From: Sunxiuqinia elliptica
Lineage (GTDB): Bacteria > Bacteroidota > Bacteroidia > Bacteroidales > Prolixibacteraceae
Reading direction: 5' to 3'
Length of the DNA: 64,000 bases
NCBI RefSeq assembly: GCF_900113005.1
Contig: NZ_FONW01000001.1
Span: 186,001 to 250,000, forward strand
The first letter of the stretch is position 1. The number at the start of each line of letters is the position of its first letter. The notes under the pieces are model-generated. The model had not been told where the DNA came from. It did no database searches and was given only the letters and a program-made list of their open reading frames with translations. Of the stretch, positions 26,742 to 35,081 are shown one piece after another. The position numbers were made by a program, and so were the translations under genes.

Positions 26742-28580
26742 ATGTGTGGAATAGTTGGTTATATTGGAGATAAAAATGTTTTCCCAATCCTAATTAAAGG
26801 ATTGCAACGCTTAGAATACCGGGGATATGATTCCGCCGGTATTGCTATTTATGACCATTCCCTAAACGTATTCAAACGACAGGGAAAAGTAAGTGAACTG
26901 GAGGCCTTTGTCGCCGATAAAAATATCGAAGGACACTCTGGAATCGGGCATACCCGATGGGCAACGCACGGTGAGCCTAACGACACCAATGCTCACCCAC
27001 ACCAATCCATGCACGGCAATTTTGTTTTGGTGCACAATGGTATTATCGAAAACTATGCGCGGCTAAAAAAAGACCTTACCAACAAAGGTTATACTTTCCA
27101 ATCAGAAACCGATACCGAAGTATTAGCCAACCTGATTGAATATTTCTATTTGATGGACGAGGTAACCGATGCAGAGACAGCCGTTCGCCTGGCTTTATCA
27201 AAGGTGGTCGGAGCTTATGGTATCGTTGTCATCTGCAAGTCGGAAAAAGAGCGAATGATTGCTGCTCGCAAAGGAAGTCCGCTGGTTATTGGAATTGGCC
27301 AAGGCGAATACTTCTTAGCCTCAGATGCCAGTCCGATTATTGAATATACCGACAGTGTTATTTACCTCAATGACGGTGATGTCGCAATTGTAGAGAAAAA
27401 TAGCCTCACCCTAAAAACGGTACAAAATGATCCGGCCAACTTTAAGGTGACAAAAATTGACCTGAGCATTGGAGACCTGGACAAAGGAGACTTCGATCAC
27501 TACATGCTCAAAGAAATTTTTGACCAACCACGAACCATTTCCGACACCTACCGAGGACGTATTAGGGCCAATCAAAACGAGATCGTCTTAGGTGGTTTAA
27601 TGGATGTTTTTCCTCGTTTGGTCGAAGCCAAACGGATTATCATCATTGGTTGTGGAACCTCCTGGCATGCTGCATTGGTTGCGGAATACCTGATTGAGGA
27701 ATATGCCCGTGTTCCCGTTGAAGTGGAATACGCATCGGAATTTCGTTACCGCAAACCCATTATCAACAAAGATGATGTGGTCATTGCCATTAGCCAAAGC
27801 GGCGAAACAGCCGATACACTTGCCGCACTCAAAATGGCGAAAGCCAAAGGCGCTTTGATTATAGGAATCTGCAACGTTGTTGGCTCCAGCATTGCCCGCG
27901 AAACTGATGCAGGAGTTTACACGCATGCCGGAACAGAAATTGGTGTCGCATCGACTAAAGCATTCACCGCCCAAGTAACAGTATTGACTTTGTTAGCCTT
28001 TAAACTAGCGAAAGGCAAAGGAGAGATCGACCAGAAGCTTTACGAAACACTCATTCAGGAAATGTTGGAGATTCCTCAAAAGATCGAAACCATCCTGATG
28101 AGCCATCCTTACATCAAAACGGTTGCAGAAAAGTACAAAGACGCTATCAATGCGCTCTATCTGGGACGTGGCTACCTGTTTCCTGTTGCTTTAGAGGGAG
28201 CGCTCAAATTAAAAGAAATTTCATATATGCACGCTGAGGGTTATGCGGCCGGAGAAATGAAACATGGGCCAATAGCCTTGGTTGACGATAATCTGCCAGT
28301 CGTTGTTGTTTCAGCCAAAGACGACTACTACGAAAAAGTAGTTAGCAACATCCAAGAGGTAAAAGCCCGAAAAGGAAACATTATCGCCGTCGTTACAGAA
28401 GGGGACAATGGTCTTCGAAAAATGGCTGACGATTTGTTTGAAATTCCGGAGTCGCACCCAGCTGTTGCCGCACTGCTTACAGTAGTCCCTTTACAGTTAT
28501 TTGCATACTACATTGCCCTGTTAAGAGGCTGCGATGTCGATCAGCCACGCAATTTAGCGAAGTCGGTTACCGTTGAATAA
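26742..28580 (+). CDS. glmS: Glutamine-fructose-6-phosphate aminotransferase (isomerizing)
   Basis: GlmS makes glucosamine-6-phosphate from fructose-6-phosphate and glutamine, the entry to peptidoglycan and LPS amino sugars. The 612-residue protein is complete. The glutaminase domain starts with the catalytic Cys2 (MCGIVGYIGD) and contains RLEYRGYDSAGIA, GHTRWATHGEP and HPHQS. The two SIS domains contain GCGTSWHAALVAEYL, AISQSGETADTLAAL, EGYAAGEMKHGPIALV and the C-terminal DQPRNLAKSVTVE. No glmS ribozyme is visible in the short (41-bp) upstream gap. It is likely co-expressed with the upstream envelope lipoprotein. Confidence 0.98.
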   Translation: MCGIVGYIGDKNVFPILIKGLQRLEYRGYDSAGIAIYDHSLNVFKRQGKVSELEAFVADKNIEGHSGIGHTRWATHGEPNDTNAHPHQSMHGNFVLVHNGIIENYARLKKDLTNKGYTFQSETDTEVLANLIEYFYLMDEVTDAETAVRLALSKVVGAYGIVVICKSEKERMIAARKGSPLVIGIGQGEYFLASDASPIIEYTDSVIYLNDGDVAIVEKNSLTLKTVQNDPANFKVTKIDLSIGDLDKGDFDHYMLKEIFDQPRTISDTYRGRIRANQNEIVLGGLMDVFPRLVEAKRIIIIGCGTSWHAALVAEYLIEEYARVPVEVEYASEFRYRKPIINKDDVVIAISQSGETADTLAALKMAKAKGALIIGICNVVGSSIARETDAGVYTHAGTEIGVASTKAFTAQVTVLTLLAFKLAKGKGEIDQKLYETLIQEMLEIPQKIETILMSHPYIKTVAEKYKDAINALYLGRGYLFPVALEGALKLKEISYMHAEGYAAGEMKHGPIALVDDNLPVVVVSAKDDYYEKVVSNIQEVKARKGNIIAVVTEGDNGLRKMADDLFEIPESHPAVAALLTVVPLQLFAYYIALLRGCDVDQPRNLAKSVTVE

Positions 28581-28617
28581 ATCAATACGAGTAAACAGCA
28601 AATACTATTGAAATTAG

Positions 28618-28625
28618 TATGTTTG
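28618..28625 (+). promoter_or_regulatory. -7 box before the Ig-like lipoprotein gene
   Basis: TATGTTTG fits TAnnTTTG, 16 bp before the ATG at 28642. No clear -33 box is at the right distance. Confidence 0.35.
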
Positions 28626-28641
28626 TACGGATTTAAAGACA

Positions 28642-30507
28642 ATGAAAAGAATTTTCCCCATACTGATATTGGCTTATGTAGCCTATCTGGTGTTCACAAC
28701 ATCGTGTGCCAATCCTGGAATGCCTTCGGGTGGTGACAAAGACACCATTCCTCCGGTCGTTATTAAAACAGAACCTGGATTTAATGCCCGGATGTTTCAA
28801 GAGTCTGAAATAAGACTAACATTTAATGAGTTTGTCATTACGGATGAGCTTCGAGAAGCATTGGTGGTATCACCTCCCCTGAAAAAACGCCCTTTGATTC
28901 GCTCTAAGTCCAAAACACTCATCATTGATTTAGGGGATGATTTACGCGAAAACACGACTTATTCCCTCGATTTTAAAGATGCCATAAAAGACAATAACGA
29001 AAAAAATCCACTGGAAGATTTTCGATTCTCGTTCAGCACTGGAGCCGACTTTGACAGCTTGATGATTGGTGGCTATGTCAAAAATGCTCAGAATCTGGAG
29101 CCCGTTGAAGGTGCTCTGGTTATGTTGCATTCCCTACATGAAATAGATGCCTTTAAGGACAGCATTCCTGACTACATCGCAAAAACCGATGAAGAAGGAT
29201 TTTACATCATAAGCAACATTGCTCCGGGAACCTACCGATTATATGCAGTTCTGGACGCAGACAACAGCTTAACGTACAACCAGGAATTGGAACAAATCGC
29301 CTTTGTTGATTCGTTAATCATCCCGCAAGATTTAAATCTTCCAGGCTACGATACCGAAACAAATCCAGAAGACACGGTCAGTGTCTCAACGAAACAGAAA
29401 GATGCCTTGGAAACGCCTTTCTTTCTTATGCTTTTCGAGGAAGAGTCGTTCAGTCAATACTTGGATAATAATAAACGGGACCAAGCGAATATGCTCAACC
29501 TGTACTTCTCTGAATCGCTGAGTGACTCATTTCAAGTTGAGCTCCTTCAACCAGAACCGAGCAAGGAGCCATGGAGCTATATCGAATACAACAAAACTCG
29601 AGACTCATTGATGATTTGGTTGACCGACACCGTATTAAGCCAGCAAGATACCATTTTGATGGCCATTCAATACCAGGTTGCCGACAGCTTGAACAATCTG
29701 GTTATGCGACATGATACACTCGATTTCTTTTATAAAAAACCAGAAAGTACAAACAACAGACGACGTCGCAAGAAAGATGACGACAAACCAGAACCGATTC
29801 CTCACATCACCTTTAAAAACAACTTGAAGGGTCAGGGGTATGATGTGTATCGCAATATTGTTTTAGAAACACCGGAACCATTGGAACGCTTTAACTGGGA
29901 TGCCATTCAGTTGGTACAGCAAGTGGATACCTTGGAAGAAACCGTTGAGTTTGAGATGTGGCAAGATTCCTTATCGAAACGAAAGTTTTACATCCATCAC
30001 CCATGGGAGTTCGAGCAAACCTACCGTTTAAAGGTTGACTCGGCTGCTGCCTACAACTATTCTGGTCACCCTTCCAACGAAATCAATCAAAAATTCACCA
30101 TTCAGGAAGAAAGTCACTATGCAAAAATTATATTGGCGATTGGTGGGTTGAACGAACCAGGAATTGTACAGCTGCTAGATAATTCAGATGAAGAAAAAGT
30201 ACTTCAGGAAATTAGAATAAAAGGAGACGGTGAGATTGAATTTCCTTTCCTTGAACCGGACAAATATAAGATCCGCCTGGTATTTGACAGGAATGATAAT
30301 GGTAAATGGGATACCGGAAACCTGGATGAAGGACTTCAACCAGAACGAGTAATGTATTATTCCAAAATCCTCAAACTACGGTCTAACTTCGAAGTAAAAG
30401 AAGGTTGGGTACTACCAATGGTTCAATACGAAAAAGAACTAATTGATGAAAACAAAGAGAAAGCCAAGAAGAAGCAATCGCAACGTTCGGGACGCCGTAA
30501 TTTCTAG
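28642..30507 (+). CDS. Lipoprotein with N-terminal bacterial Ig-like (Big_5) domain
   Basis: This is a 621-residue lipoprotein with signal MKRIFPILILAYVAYLVFTTSC and the typical start CANPGMPSGGDKDTIPPVV. Residues about 35-135 form an Ig-like domain of the Big_5 type (EIRLTFNEFVI, LREALVVSPPL, LRENTTYSLDFKDAIKDNNE). A prealbumin- or CarboxypepD-like stretch follows at about 140-205 (GYVKNAQNLEPVEGALVML, AKTDEEGFYIISNIAPGTYRLYAV). The end has a calcium-loop-like DRNDNGKWDTGN and a basic tail. These proteins are common in Bacteroidota near glmS, but their function is unknown. The 3' end overlaps the DUF3108 gene by about 60 nt. Confidence 0.9.
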   Translation: MKRIFPILILAYVAYLVFTTSCANPGMPSGGDKDTIPPVVIKTEPGFNARMFQESEIRLTFNEFVITDELREALVVSPPLKKRPLIRSKSKTLIIDLGDDLRENTTYSLDFKDAIKDNNEKNPLEDFRFSFSTGADFDSLMIGGYVKNAQNLEPVEGALVMLHSLHEIDAFKDSIPDYIAKTDEEGFYIISNIAPGTYRLYAVLDADNSLTYNQELEQIAFVDSLIIPQDLNLPGYDTETNPEDTVSVSTKQKDALETPFFLMLFEEESFSQYLDNNKRDQANMLNLYFSESLSDSFQVELLQPEPSKEPWSYIEYNKTRDSLMIWLTDTVLSQQDTILMAIQYQVADSLNNLVMRHDTLDFFYKKPESTNNRRRRKKDDDKPEPIPHITFKNNLKGQGYDVYRNIVLETPEPLERFNWDAIQLVQQVDTLEETVEFEMWQDSLSKRKFYIHHPWEFEQTYRLKVDSAAAYNYSGHPSNEINQKFTIQEESHYAKIILAIGGLNEPGIVQLLDNSDEEKVLQEIRIKGDGEIEFPFLEPDKYKIRLVFDRNDNGKWDTGNLDEGLQPERVMYYSKILKLRSNFEVKEGWVLPMVQYEKELIDENKEKAKKKQSQRSGRRNF

Positions 30508-31300
30508 CCTTCTCTTTTTGCTCGCATTTGGTTGGATTAGCCCTAAAGTACAGGCGCAATCAACGGAGAACGCATTTTTAGCTGGAGAAAGGCTAACGTA
30601 TGGAGCCTATTACCACTGGCACCTGTTATGGGTTAATGCCGGCGAAGTAATCTTCACAACCGACACCATAAAGCACAATAAAAACAAGCAATGGCATTTC
30701 TTGGCTACCGGGAAAACCTTTAAGGCTTACGACCTATTTTATACTGTGCGTGACACCTTTGAAAGCCGGGTTAATTTCGTTGATTTTGCCCCTGATTATT
30801 TCATCCGGAAAGTAAACCATGGGAAAAGCTCAACCCTACACGAGTACGCTTTCAATTCGGATGAAAACAAGATCAGCTCCTACATCAAGCGTGAAGATGC
30901 TAAGCCTTTTCGCGATGAGTTGATCTGGAAACCATCAACAGCCGATATGTTGAGTACGGTTTATGCTTTCCGCAACTATAACTTTGAACAGTTAAAAAAG
31001 GGAAAACAAGTAAATTTTCGGATGTTGGTTGATAACAAGACCGAAGATTTGTACTTTCGCTACGAAGGTCAGGAACAAGTTAAAACGCGCAATGGCCGAA
31101 AGTTTAACTGCCACCATGTGGTCATCAAGCTCTTGGGAGGCGATTTCTTCCCAGACGGTGAACATATGGATGTTTGGTTTACAGCCGACCAAAACCGGAT
31201 TCCAATTAAAGTTGAAACCAAAATTGTGGTGGGTTCAGTAAACGCTATTTTAACCGACCTGGAACATATAAAATATCCATTAACGTCAGAAATTAAATAA
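30446..31300 (+). CDS. DUF3108-domain exported protein
   Basis: This is a 284-residue exported protein with a basic N-terminus (MKTKRKPRRSNRN) and a signal-like hydrophobic segment (about 17-33, SSLLFLLAFGWISPKVQAQ). Residues about 42-275 match DUF3108 as I remember it: FLAGERLTYGAYYHWHLLWVNAGE, DTFESRVNFVDFAPDYFIRKV, FNCHHVVIKLLGGDFFPDGEHMDVWFTADQNRIPIKVETKIVVG. The ATG at 30446 lies inside the preceding lipoprotein gene, giving a 62-nt overlap; no later ATG/GTG/TTG precedes the signal segment. The strong overlap and strand suggest translational coupling. Function is unknown, probably envelope-related. Confidence 0.9.
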   Translation: MKTKRKPRRSNRNVRDAVISSLLFLLAFGWISPKVQAQSTENAFLAGERLTYGAYYHWHLLWVNAGEVIFTTDTIKHNKNKQWHFLATGKTFKAYDLFYTVRDTFESRVNFVDFAPDYFIRKVNHGKSSTLHEYAFNSDENKISSYIKREDAKPFRDELIWKPSTADMLSTVYAFRNYNFEQLKKGKQVNFRMLVDNKTEDLYFRYEGQEQVKTRNGRKFNCHHVVIKLLGGDFFPDGEHMDVWFTADQNRIPIKVETKIVVGSVNAILTDLEHIKYPLTSEIK

Positions 31301-31302
31301 TT

Positions 31303-31596
31303 ATGGCAAGTGTTCGGAATTTAAAGAAAGACATCGACTATTTGGTGTCGCTGGTCGTTGTTGATTGTTTTCAATACATCAGCTATTTTGACAAGGCAGA
31401 CAAAGAAGCTGCAACAAAGATCGTTGAAGAAATTATGACTAAGCGCTCGGAGCTTCGTCAGCGTACCAATCATCCGGATGGCAAAGACAATCCGAAGTTA
31501 ACCAAAAGCCATTACCGGAAAATTAGCGAAGATTTGCTTAGCGCATGCGATGAAGCTTATGCCACCTTAGGCAAACTGGTTGAGCAAGAAGCTTAA
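31303..31596 (+). CDS. Small helical protein of unknown function
   Basis: I do not recognise a named family. The 97-residue protein is soluble and mostly helical: an N-terminal part with KKDIDYLVSLVVVDCFQYISYFDKADKEAA and a middle with Arg/Lys-rich RSELRQRTNHPDG, then a C-terminal helix. It begins 2 bp after the DUF3108 stop, so it is almost certainly co-transcribed, and it ends exactly at the convergent gene's stop (adjacent bases 31596 and 31597). Similar small proteins at this place in other Bacteroidales are plausible but not checked. Confidence 0.85.
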   Translation: MASVRNLKKDIDYLVSLVVVDCFQYISYFDKADKEAATKIVEEIMTKRSELRQRTNHPDGKDNPKLTKSHYRKISEDLLSACDEAYATLGKLVEQEA

Positions 31597-31989
31597 TTAA
31601 GCTTTTGAAATCAACTTCAAAATTTTATCAGCAATCACCTGCCCATCGAGGTAGGTGATTAAGCGCCATTCCCCCAACTTATCTTCCAATGGCTCCCAAA
31701 TGCAATCGCCCAGAAAAAAGACGTAATCATTGCTGTTGATATAATATTCTCCCATAAAATCAGGCATCACAACTCCCGCATCATCCTTAAACGGTGGATG
31801 AATAATCCGAAACTCCAGTTTCTTCCCTTTCGCTTTACGTATTTTCAGAATATAGCCAAACTCGGTACCTATTTCAGCTTCAATCGTATCGGTAATATTT
31901 ACGATTTTGGGCAGGTTTCGACTTCCTCGGTCCCACTCTGTGTACTGACCATAACTATATAGCTCTATATCGATCTTTTTCTTTGCCAA
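31597..31989 (-). CDS. Small cytoplasmic protein, possible DUF3859 member
   Basis: This 130-residue protein has no signal or membrane segment. It looks beta-rich: ELYSYGQYTEWDRGSRNLPKI, IEAEIGTEFGYILKI, EFRIIHPPF, GEYYINSNDYVFFLGD and EWRLITYLDGQVIADKIL. The pattern reminds me of DUF3859, but I am not sure. It is a single gene, convergent with the preceding operon with no spacer, and divergent from the His-rich protein gene at 32065. Nothing in its context fixes a function. Confidence 0.82.
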   Translation of the reverse strand: MAKKKIDIELYSYGQYTEWDRGSRNLPKIVNITDTIEAEIGTEFGYILKIRKAKGKKLEFRIIHPPFKDDAGVVMPDFMGEYYINSNDYVFFLGDCIWEPLEDKLGEWRLITYLDGQVIADKILKLISKA

Positions 31990-32048
31990 TGGTATGTTAA
32001 CTTTTTTGTTTTTACCAATTAAGAATCATTCAAAATAAAAAAGAGCAT

Positions 32049-32056
32049 TATCTTTG
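32049..32056 (+). promoter_or_regulatory. -7 box before the His-rich protein gene
   Basis: TATCTTTG matches TAnnTTTG and lies 8 bp before the ATG at 32065, so the mRNA would have almost no 5' leader. A -33 box at standard spacing was not found. Confidence 0.4.
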
Positions 32057-32064
32057 CATCCTCA

Positions 32065-32421
32065 ATGCTGACGCTGCGCAAATATATAAAAGTATTTATT
32101 CTTTTGGTGTTGCCTGTTTACCTATTCCTACTGGTCAACTCCATGATGAACATGCACTTGCACGTTCTGTCAAATGGAATGATTGTCAGGCATGCTCACC
32201 CCTTTAATCACAAAAAAGACGCCAAGCAGCATCACCACCACTCGAAATCAGAAACTTGTTATTACCAGGCCTTTTTTCTGGACTATCTGGACACCTCGGA
32301 GCCCATTCAACGATTTATTTCCGATGTGATTATCACCGACTTATTCTATGCTGTTATTCCGCTTTGTCCAACTTCTGAAATCATCAACCTCAATGATCTT
32401 CGCGGACCTCCAATGAGTTAA
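32065..32421 (+). CDS. Small His-rich membrane-anchored protein beside a TonB receptor
   Basis: This 118-residue protein has one N-terminal membrane or signal segment (about 8-27, YIKVFILLVLPVYLFLLVNS). A histidine-rich stretch follows: MHLHVLSNGMIVRHAHPFNH and QHHHHSKSETCYY, nine His in about 45 residues. It ends RGPPMS, an ending I associate with small proteins found directly before metal-related TonB receptors in Bacteroidota. Its position 218 bp before such a receptor supports a role in binding or sensing a metal such as zinc, copper or iron in the periplasm (inference). No named family is claimed. Confidence 0.82.
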   Translation: MLTLRKYIKVFILLVLPVYLFLLVNSMMNMHLHVLSNGMIVRHAHPFNHKKDAKQHHHHSKSETCYYQAFFLDYLDTSEPIQRFISDVIITDLFYAVIPLCPTSEIINLNDLRGPPMS

Positions 32422-32466
32422 AGCACATCTCTTCGGGCACAAACTATGTAAAATAATCACTATTGT

Positions 32467-32503
32467 AGCTTATTCAAATCCCAACATTTGGGGATTGTAA
32501 GCT
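32467..32503 (+). promoter_or_regulatory. Hairpin between the His-rich gene and the TonB receptor gene
   Basis: AGCTTA/TAAGCT (32467-32472 with 32498-32503) encloses AATCCC/GGGATT (32477-32482 with 32491-32496) with an 8-nt loop. No T-run follows. It may be an attenuator, an operator or an mRNA element of the metal-related pair. Confidence 0.4.
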
Positions 32504-32638
32504 TAGCATCCACCCGATACTTTTGTCATAAAAAAAACAGACGCAGTTCTTTAGAGCGATCGAAAGAACTCCAAATTACTCATTGATGATATTTTATTGA
32601 TCCAGTCAGGGATCTATAAAAAACCAAAACAACTTGTT

Positions 32639-34990
32639 ATGAAGAAAATTCTTCTTGTGGCAGTTATGTCACTGGTATACCTTGTGTCTTATTCTGAAGA
32701 CGAACCCAAAGGAAAAATTACGGACACCATGCTTTTTGGCGATGTTCGCTCTGAAGGAGAGCACATCCCATTTGCAACCATTCTTATAAAAGGAACGACA
32801 GTAGGAACTGCTGCTGATGCTACTGGGCACTACAAATTAGTTGGGGCTCCTGAAGGAACTCAAGAAGTGGTTATTTCAGCGGTTGGCTATGAAAGTCGAG
32901 CCTATGAAGTAAAACTTAAAATTGGCAAACCCATCACCCTCATCGCAGAATTAGATCCCGACCAGATCGGGCTTGAGCAAGTCGTGATTACGGCAGACCG
33001 AAGTGAGAAATCGCGTCGTGAAGCTTCCACCATTGTTAGTACCATCAGCCCTCGATTACTTGAGAACACTCAAAGTATCACCCTAAGTGAAGGCTTGAAT
33101 TTCACGCCGGGTTTGCGCATGGAAAACAATTGCCAGAACTGTGGGTTCACCCAAGTTCGGATGAACGGTTTGGAAGGTCCTTATTCACAAATTCTGATTA
33201 ACAGCCGCCCTGTATTTAGCGGCTTAGCAGGAGTTTATGGACTGGAACTGATTCCTGCCAACATGATTGACCGAGTAGAAGTGGTTCGTGGAGGAGGCTC
33301 CGCCTTATTTGGCAGCAATGCCATTGCCGGCACCATCAACCTAATTACCAAAGAACCCGTTCAGGACACCTACAGCATCAACAGCTCGTTGGGTCTGATC
33401 GGCTCAGAAGCAACGCCAGATTTCAACCTTAGTATGAACGGATCAATTGTAAGCGATGATTTTCGCTCGGGCATGAGCTTTTATGGTTTTAAACGTGAGC
33501 GCGATCCTTACGATGCCAATGACGATGGTTATTCTGAGATGTCCAAAATCAGCAACAGTACGTTTGGAGCCAGCTTTTTCCAACGCTTAGGAATGCGATC
33601 TAAAATCAATCTCGATTACTTTTTCATCAACGAATCGCGACGGGGAGGAAATGATTTTGACCTGCCCAACCACGAAGCAGACATTTCAGAGGCTGTTGAT
33701 CACCAGATCAATTCGGCCAACCTCACCTTCGATCACTTCATGCGCGATCATGATAAACTCAGTTTCTTTGCGGCAGCCCAATGGGTAGAACGTGGCTCCT
33801 ATTACGGAGCCGAACAAGACTTATCAGCCTACGGTAATACTGATGATCTTGCCTATTCGATTGGTTCGCAATACCACCGCGATATCGAAAAACTTTTGTT
33901 TGCCCCTTCAGAATTAGTGATGGGACTTGAAATGACAAGCGATGCTTTGACAGATAAAAAGCTAGGCTATCTTGACCTGGAAACCATGGAACACGTCGAA
34001 ACAACCACGATTGCCGATCAGGAAGTTAACACAGTAGGATTCTTTGCTCAAAACGAATGGGTCAATGATAAATGGCGTTTTTCCCTCGGATTTAGAGTGG
34101 AACACTACGCAATTTCAGACAAAGCAGGATCCAGTGGCGATATTGATGGTGACGTTTTCAGTCCGCGTGCAAGCGTATTGTATAACCTGACCGATAAAAT
34201 TCAGCTGCGTTCGAGCTTTGCCAAAGGCTATCGCGCTCCTCAAATTTTTGATGAAGACCTGCATATCGAAACTTCAGGAGCTCGCCGGGTTACTCATGAA
34301 AACGATCCTAACCTGAAACAGGAGAACTCGCACAGTGCGACTTTTTCAATCGATATTTCACAAGACTTTGGACGCTGGCAAACCCAGTTCCTAGCCGAAG
34401 GCTTTTACACCGTATTGGAAAATCCATTCACCAACGAATACGGAACACCAAACGAGCAGGGAGAGGTGGTTTACACCAGAATCAATGCTGAAGATGGCGC
34501 CAAAGTACAAGGTGTTAATCTTGAATTTAACGCTTCTCCTGGTGCGCGCTGGATGTTCCAATCGGGATTAACATTCCAAAAAAGTGAATACGATTCACCT
34601 CAAGAGTTCAATGAACGTCGCTTCTTCCGGACTCCAGACAGCTATGGTTATTTATCGATGAGCTACTCTCCTGTCGCTTCATTCAAAGCCTCATTAACCG
34701 GCAACTATACTGGAAAAATGTTAATCCCCTATTTTGGAAACACCTTGGATAAACCCGAAGATGGTCAACTTAACGAAGTCGATTCCTTCTTTGATCTGGG
34801 AATGAAAGTGAGTCAAAATATTGAACTTTCAGGAGATCTACAGCTTCAATTATACGCAGGTGTCAAGAACCTGTTTGATGCTTATCAAGATGATTTCGAC
34901 CACGGTATCGACCGGGATCCAGGCTACATTTATGGCCCGCTATCACCACGAACCATCTACTTTGGACTTAAAATTGGAAACATTTTCTAG
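32639..34990 (+). CDS. TonB-dependent receptor, probably metal-complex related
   Basis: This is a 783-residue outer-membrane receptor. The ATG at 32639 is chosen because it starts a signal peptide (MKKILLVAVMSLVYLVS); a TTG frame from 32597 only adds basic residues. A carboxypeptidase-regulatory-like domain covers about 30-108 (PFATILIKGTTVGTAADATG). The plug follows, with an unusual NNCQNCGFTQVRMNGLEGP, so Cys165 and Cys168 form a CxxC. RVEVVRGGGSALFGSNAIAG closes the plug. The barrel contains RSSFAKGYRAPQIFDEDLH and ends FGLKIGNIF. The CxxC and the His-rich protein upstream suggest transport of a metal or metal chelate (inference). A strong inverted repeat follows the stop. Confidence 0.94.
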   Translation: MKKILLVAVMSLVYLVSYSEDEPKGKITDTMLFGDVRSEGEHIPFATILIKGTTVGTAADATGHYKLVGAPEGTQEVVISAVGYESRAYEVKLKIGKPITLIAELDPDQIGLEQVVITADRSEKSRREASTIVSTISPRLLENTQSITLSEGLNFTPGLRMENNCQNCGFTQVRMNGLEGPYSQILINSRPVFSGLAGVYGLELIPANMIDRVEVVRGGGSALFGSNAIAGTINLITKEPVQDTYSINSSLGLIGSEATPDFNLSMNGSIVSDDFRSGMSFYGFKRERDPYDANDDGYSEMSKISNSTFGASFFQRLGMRSKINLDYFFINESRRGGNDFDLPNHEADISEAVDHQINSANLTFDHFMRDHDKLSFFAAAQWVERGSYYGAEQDLSAYGNTDDLAYSIGSQYHRDIEKLLFAPSELVMGLEMTSDALTDKKLGYLDLETMEHVETTTIADQEVNTVGFFAQNEWVNDKWRFSLGFRVEHYAISDKAGSSGDIDGDVFSPRASVLYNLTDKIQLRSSFAKGYRAPQIFDEDLHIETSGARRVTHENDPNLKQENSHSATFSIDISQDFGRWQTQFLAEGFYTVLENPFTNEYGTPNEQGEVVYTRINAEDGAKVQGVNLEFNASPGARWMFQSGLTFQKSEYDSPQEFNERRFFRTPDSYGYLSMSYSPVASFKASLTGNYTGKMLIPYFGNTLDKPEDGQLNEVDSFFDLGMKVSQNIELSGDLQLQLYAGVKNLFDAYQDDFDHGIDRDPGYIYGPLSPRTIYFGLKIGNIF

Positions 34991-35016
34991 AGACCAACAG
35001 ACATAACGCTTCATTA

Positions 35017-35053
35017 TTTGACCGCCCACAAAATAATACTATTTTTGTGGGCG
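35017..35053 (+). promoter_or_regulatory. Consensus promoter embedded in a perfect inverted repeat
   Basis: TTTG (35017-35020), 19 nt, TATTTTTG (35040-35047): an exact match to the Bacteroidota promoter, 35 bp before the ATG of the coiled-coil gene. The spacer and -7 box lie inside an 11-bp perfect inverted repeat, CGCCCACAAAA (35023-35033) / TTTTGTGGGCG (35043-35053). That repeat may also end the receptor transcript, as only a weak T-rich tail follows. Confidence 0.65.
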
Positions 35054-35081
35054 TTGTCATTTTAGCTAAAATTCTGGAAGT

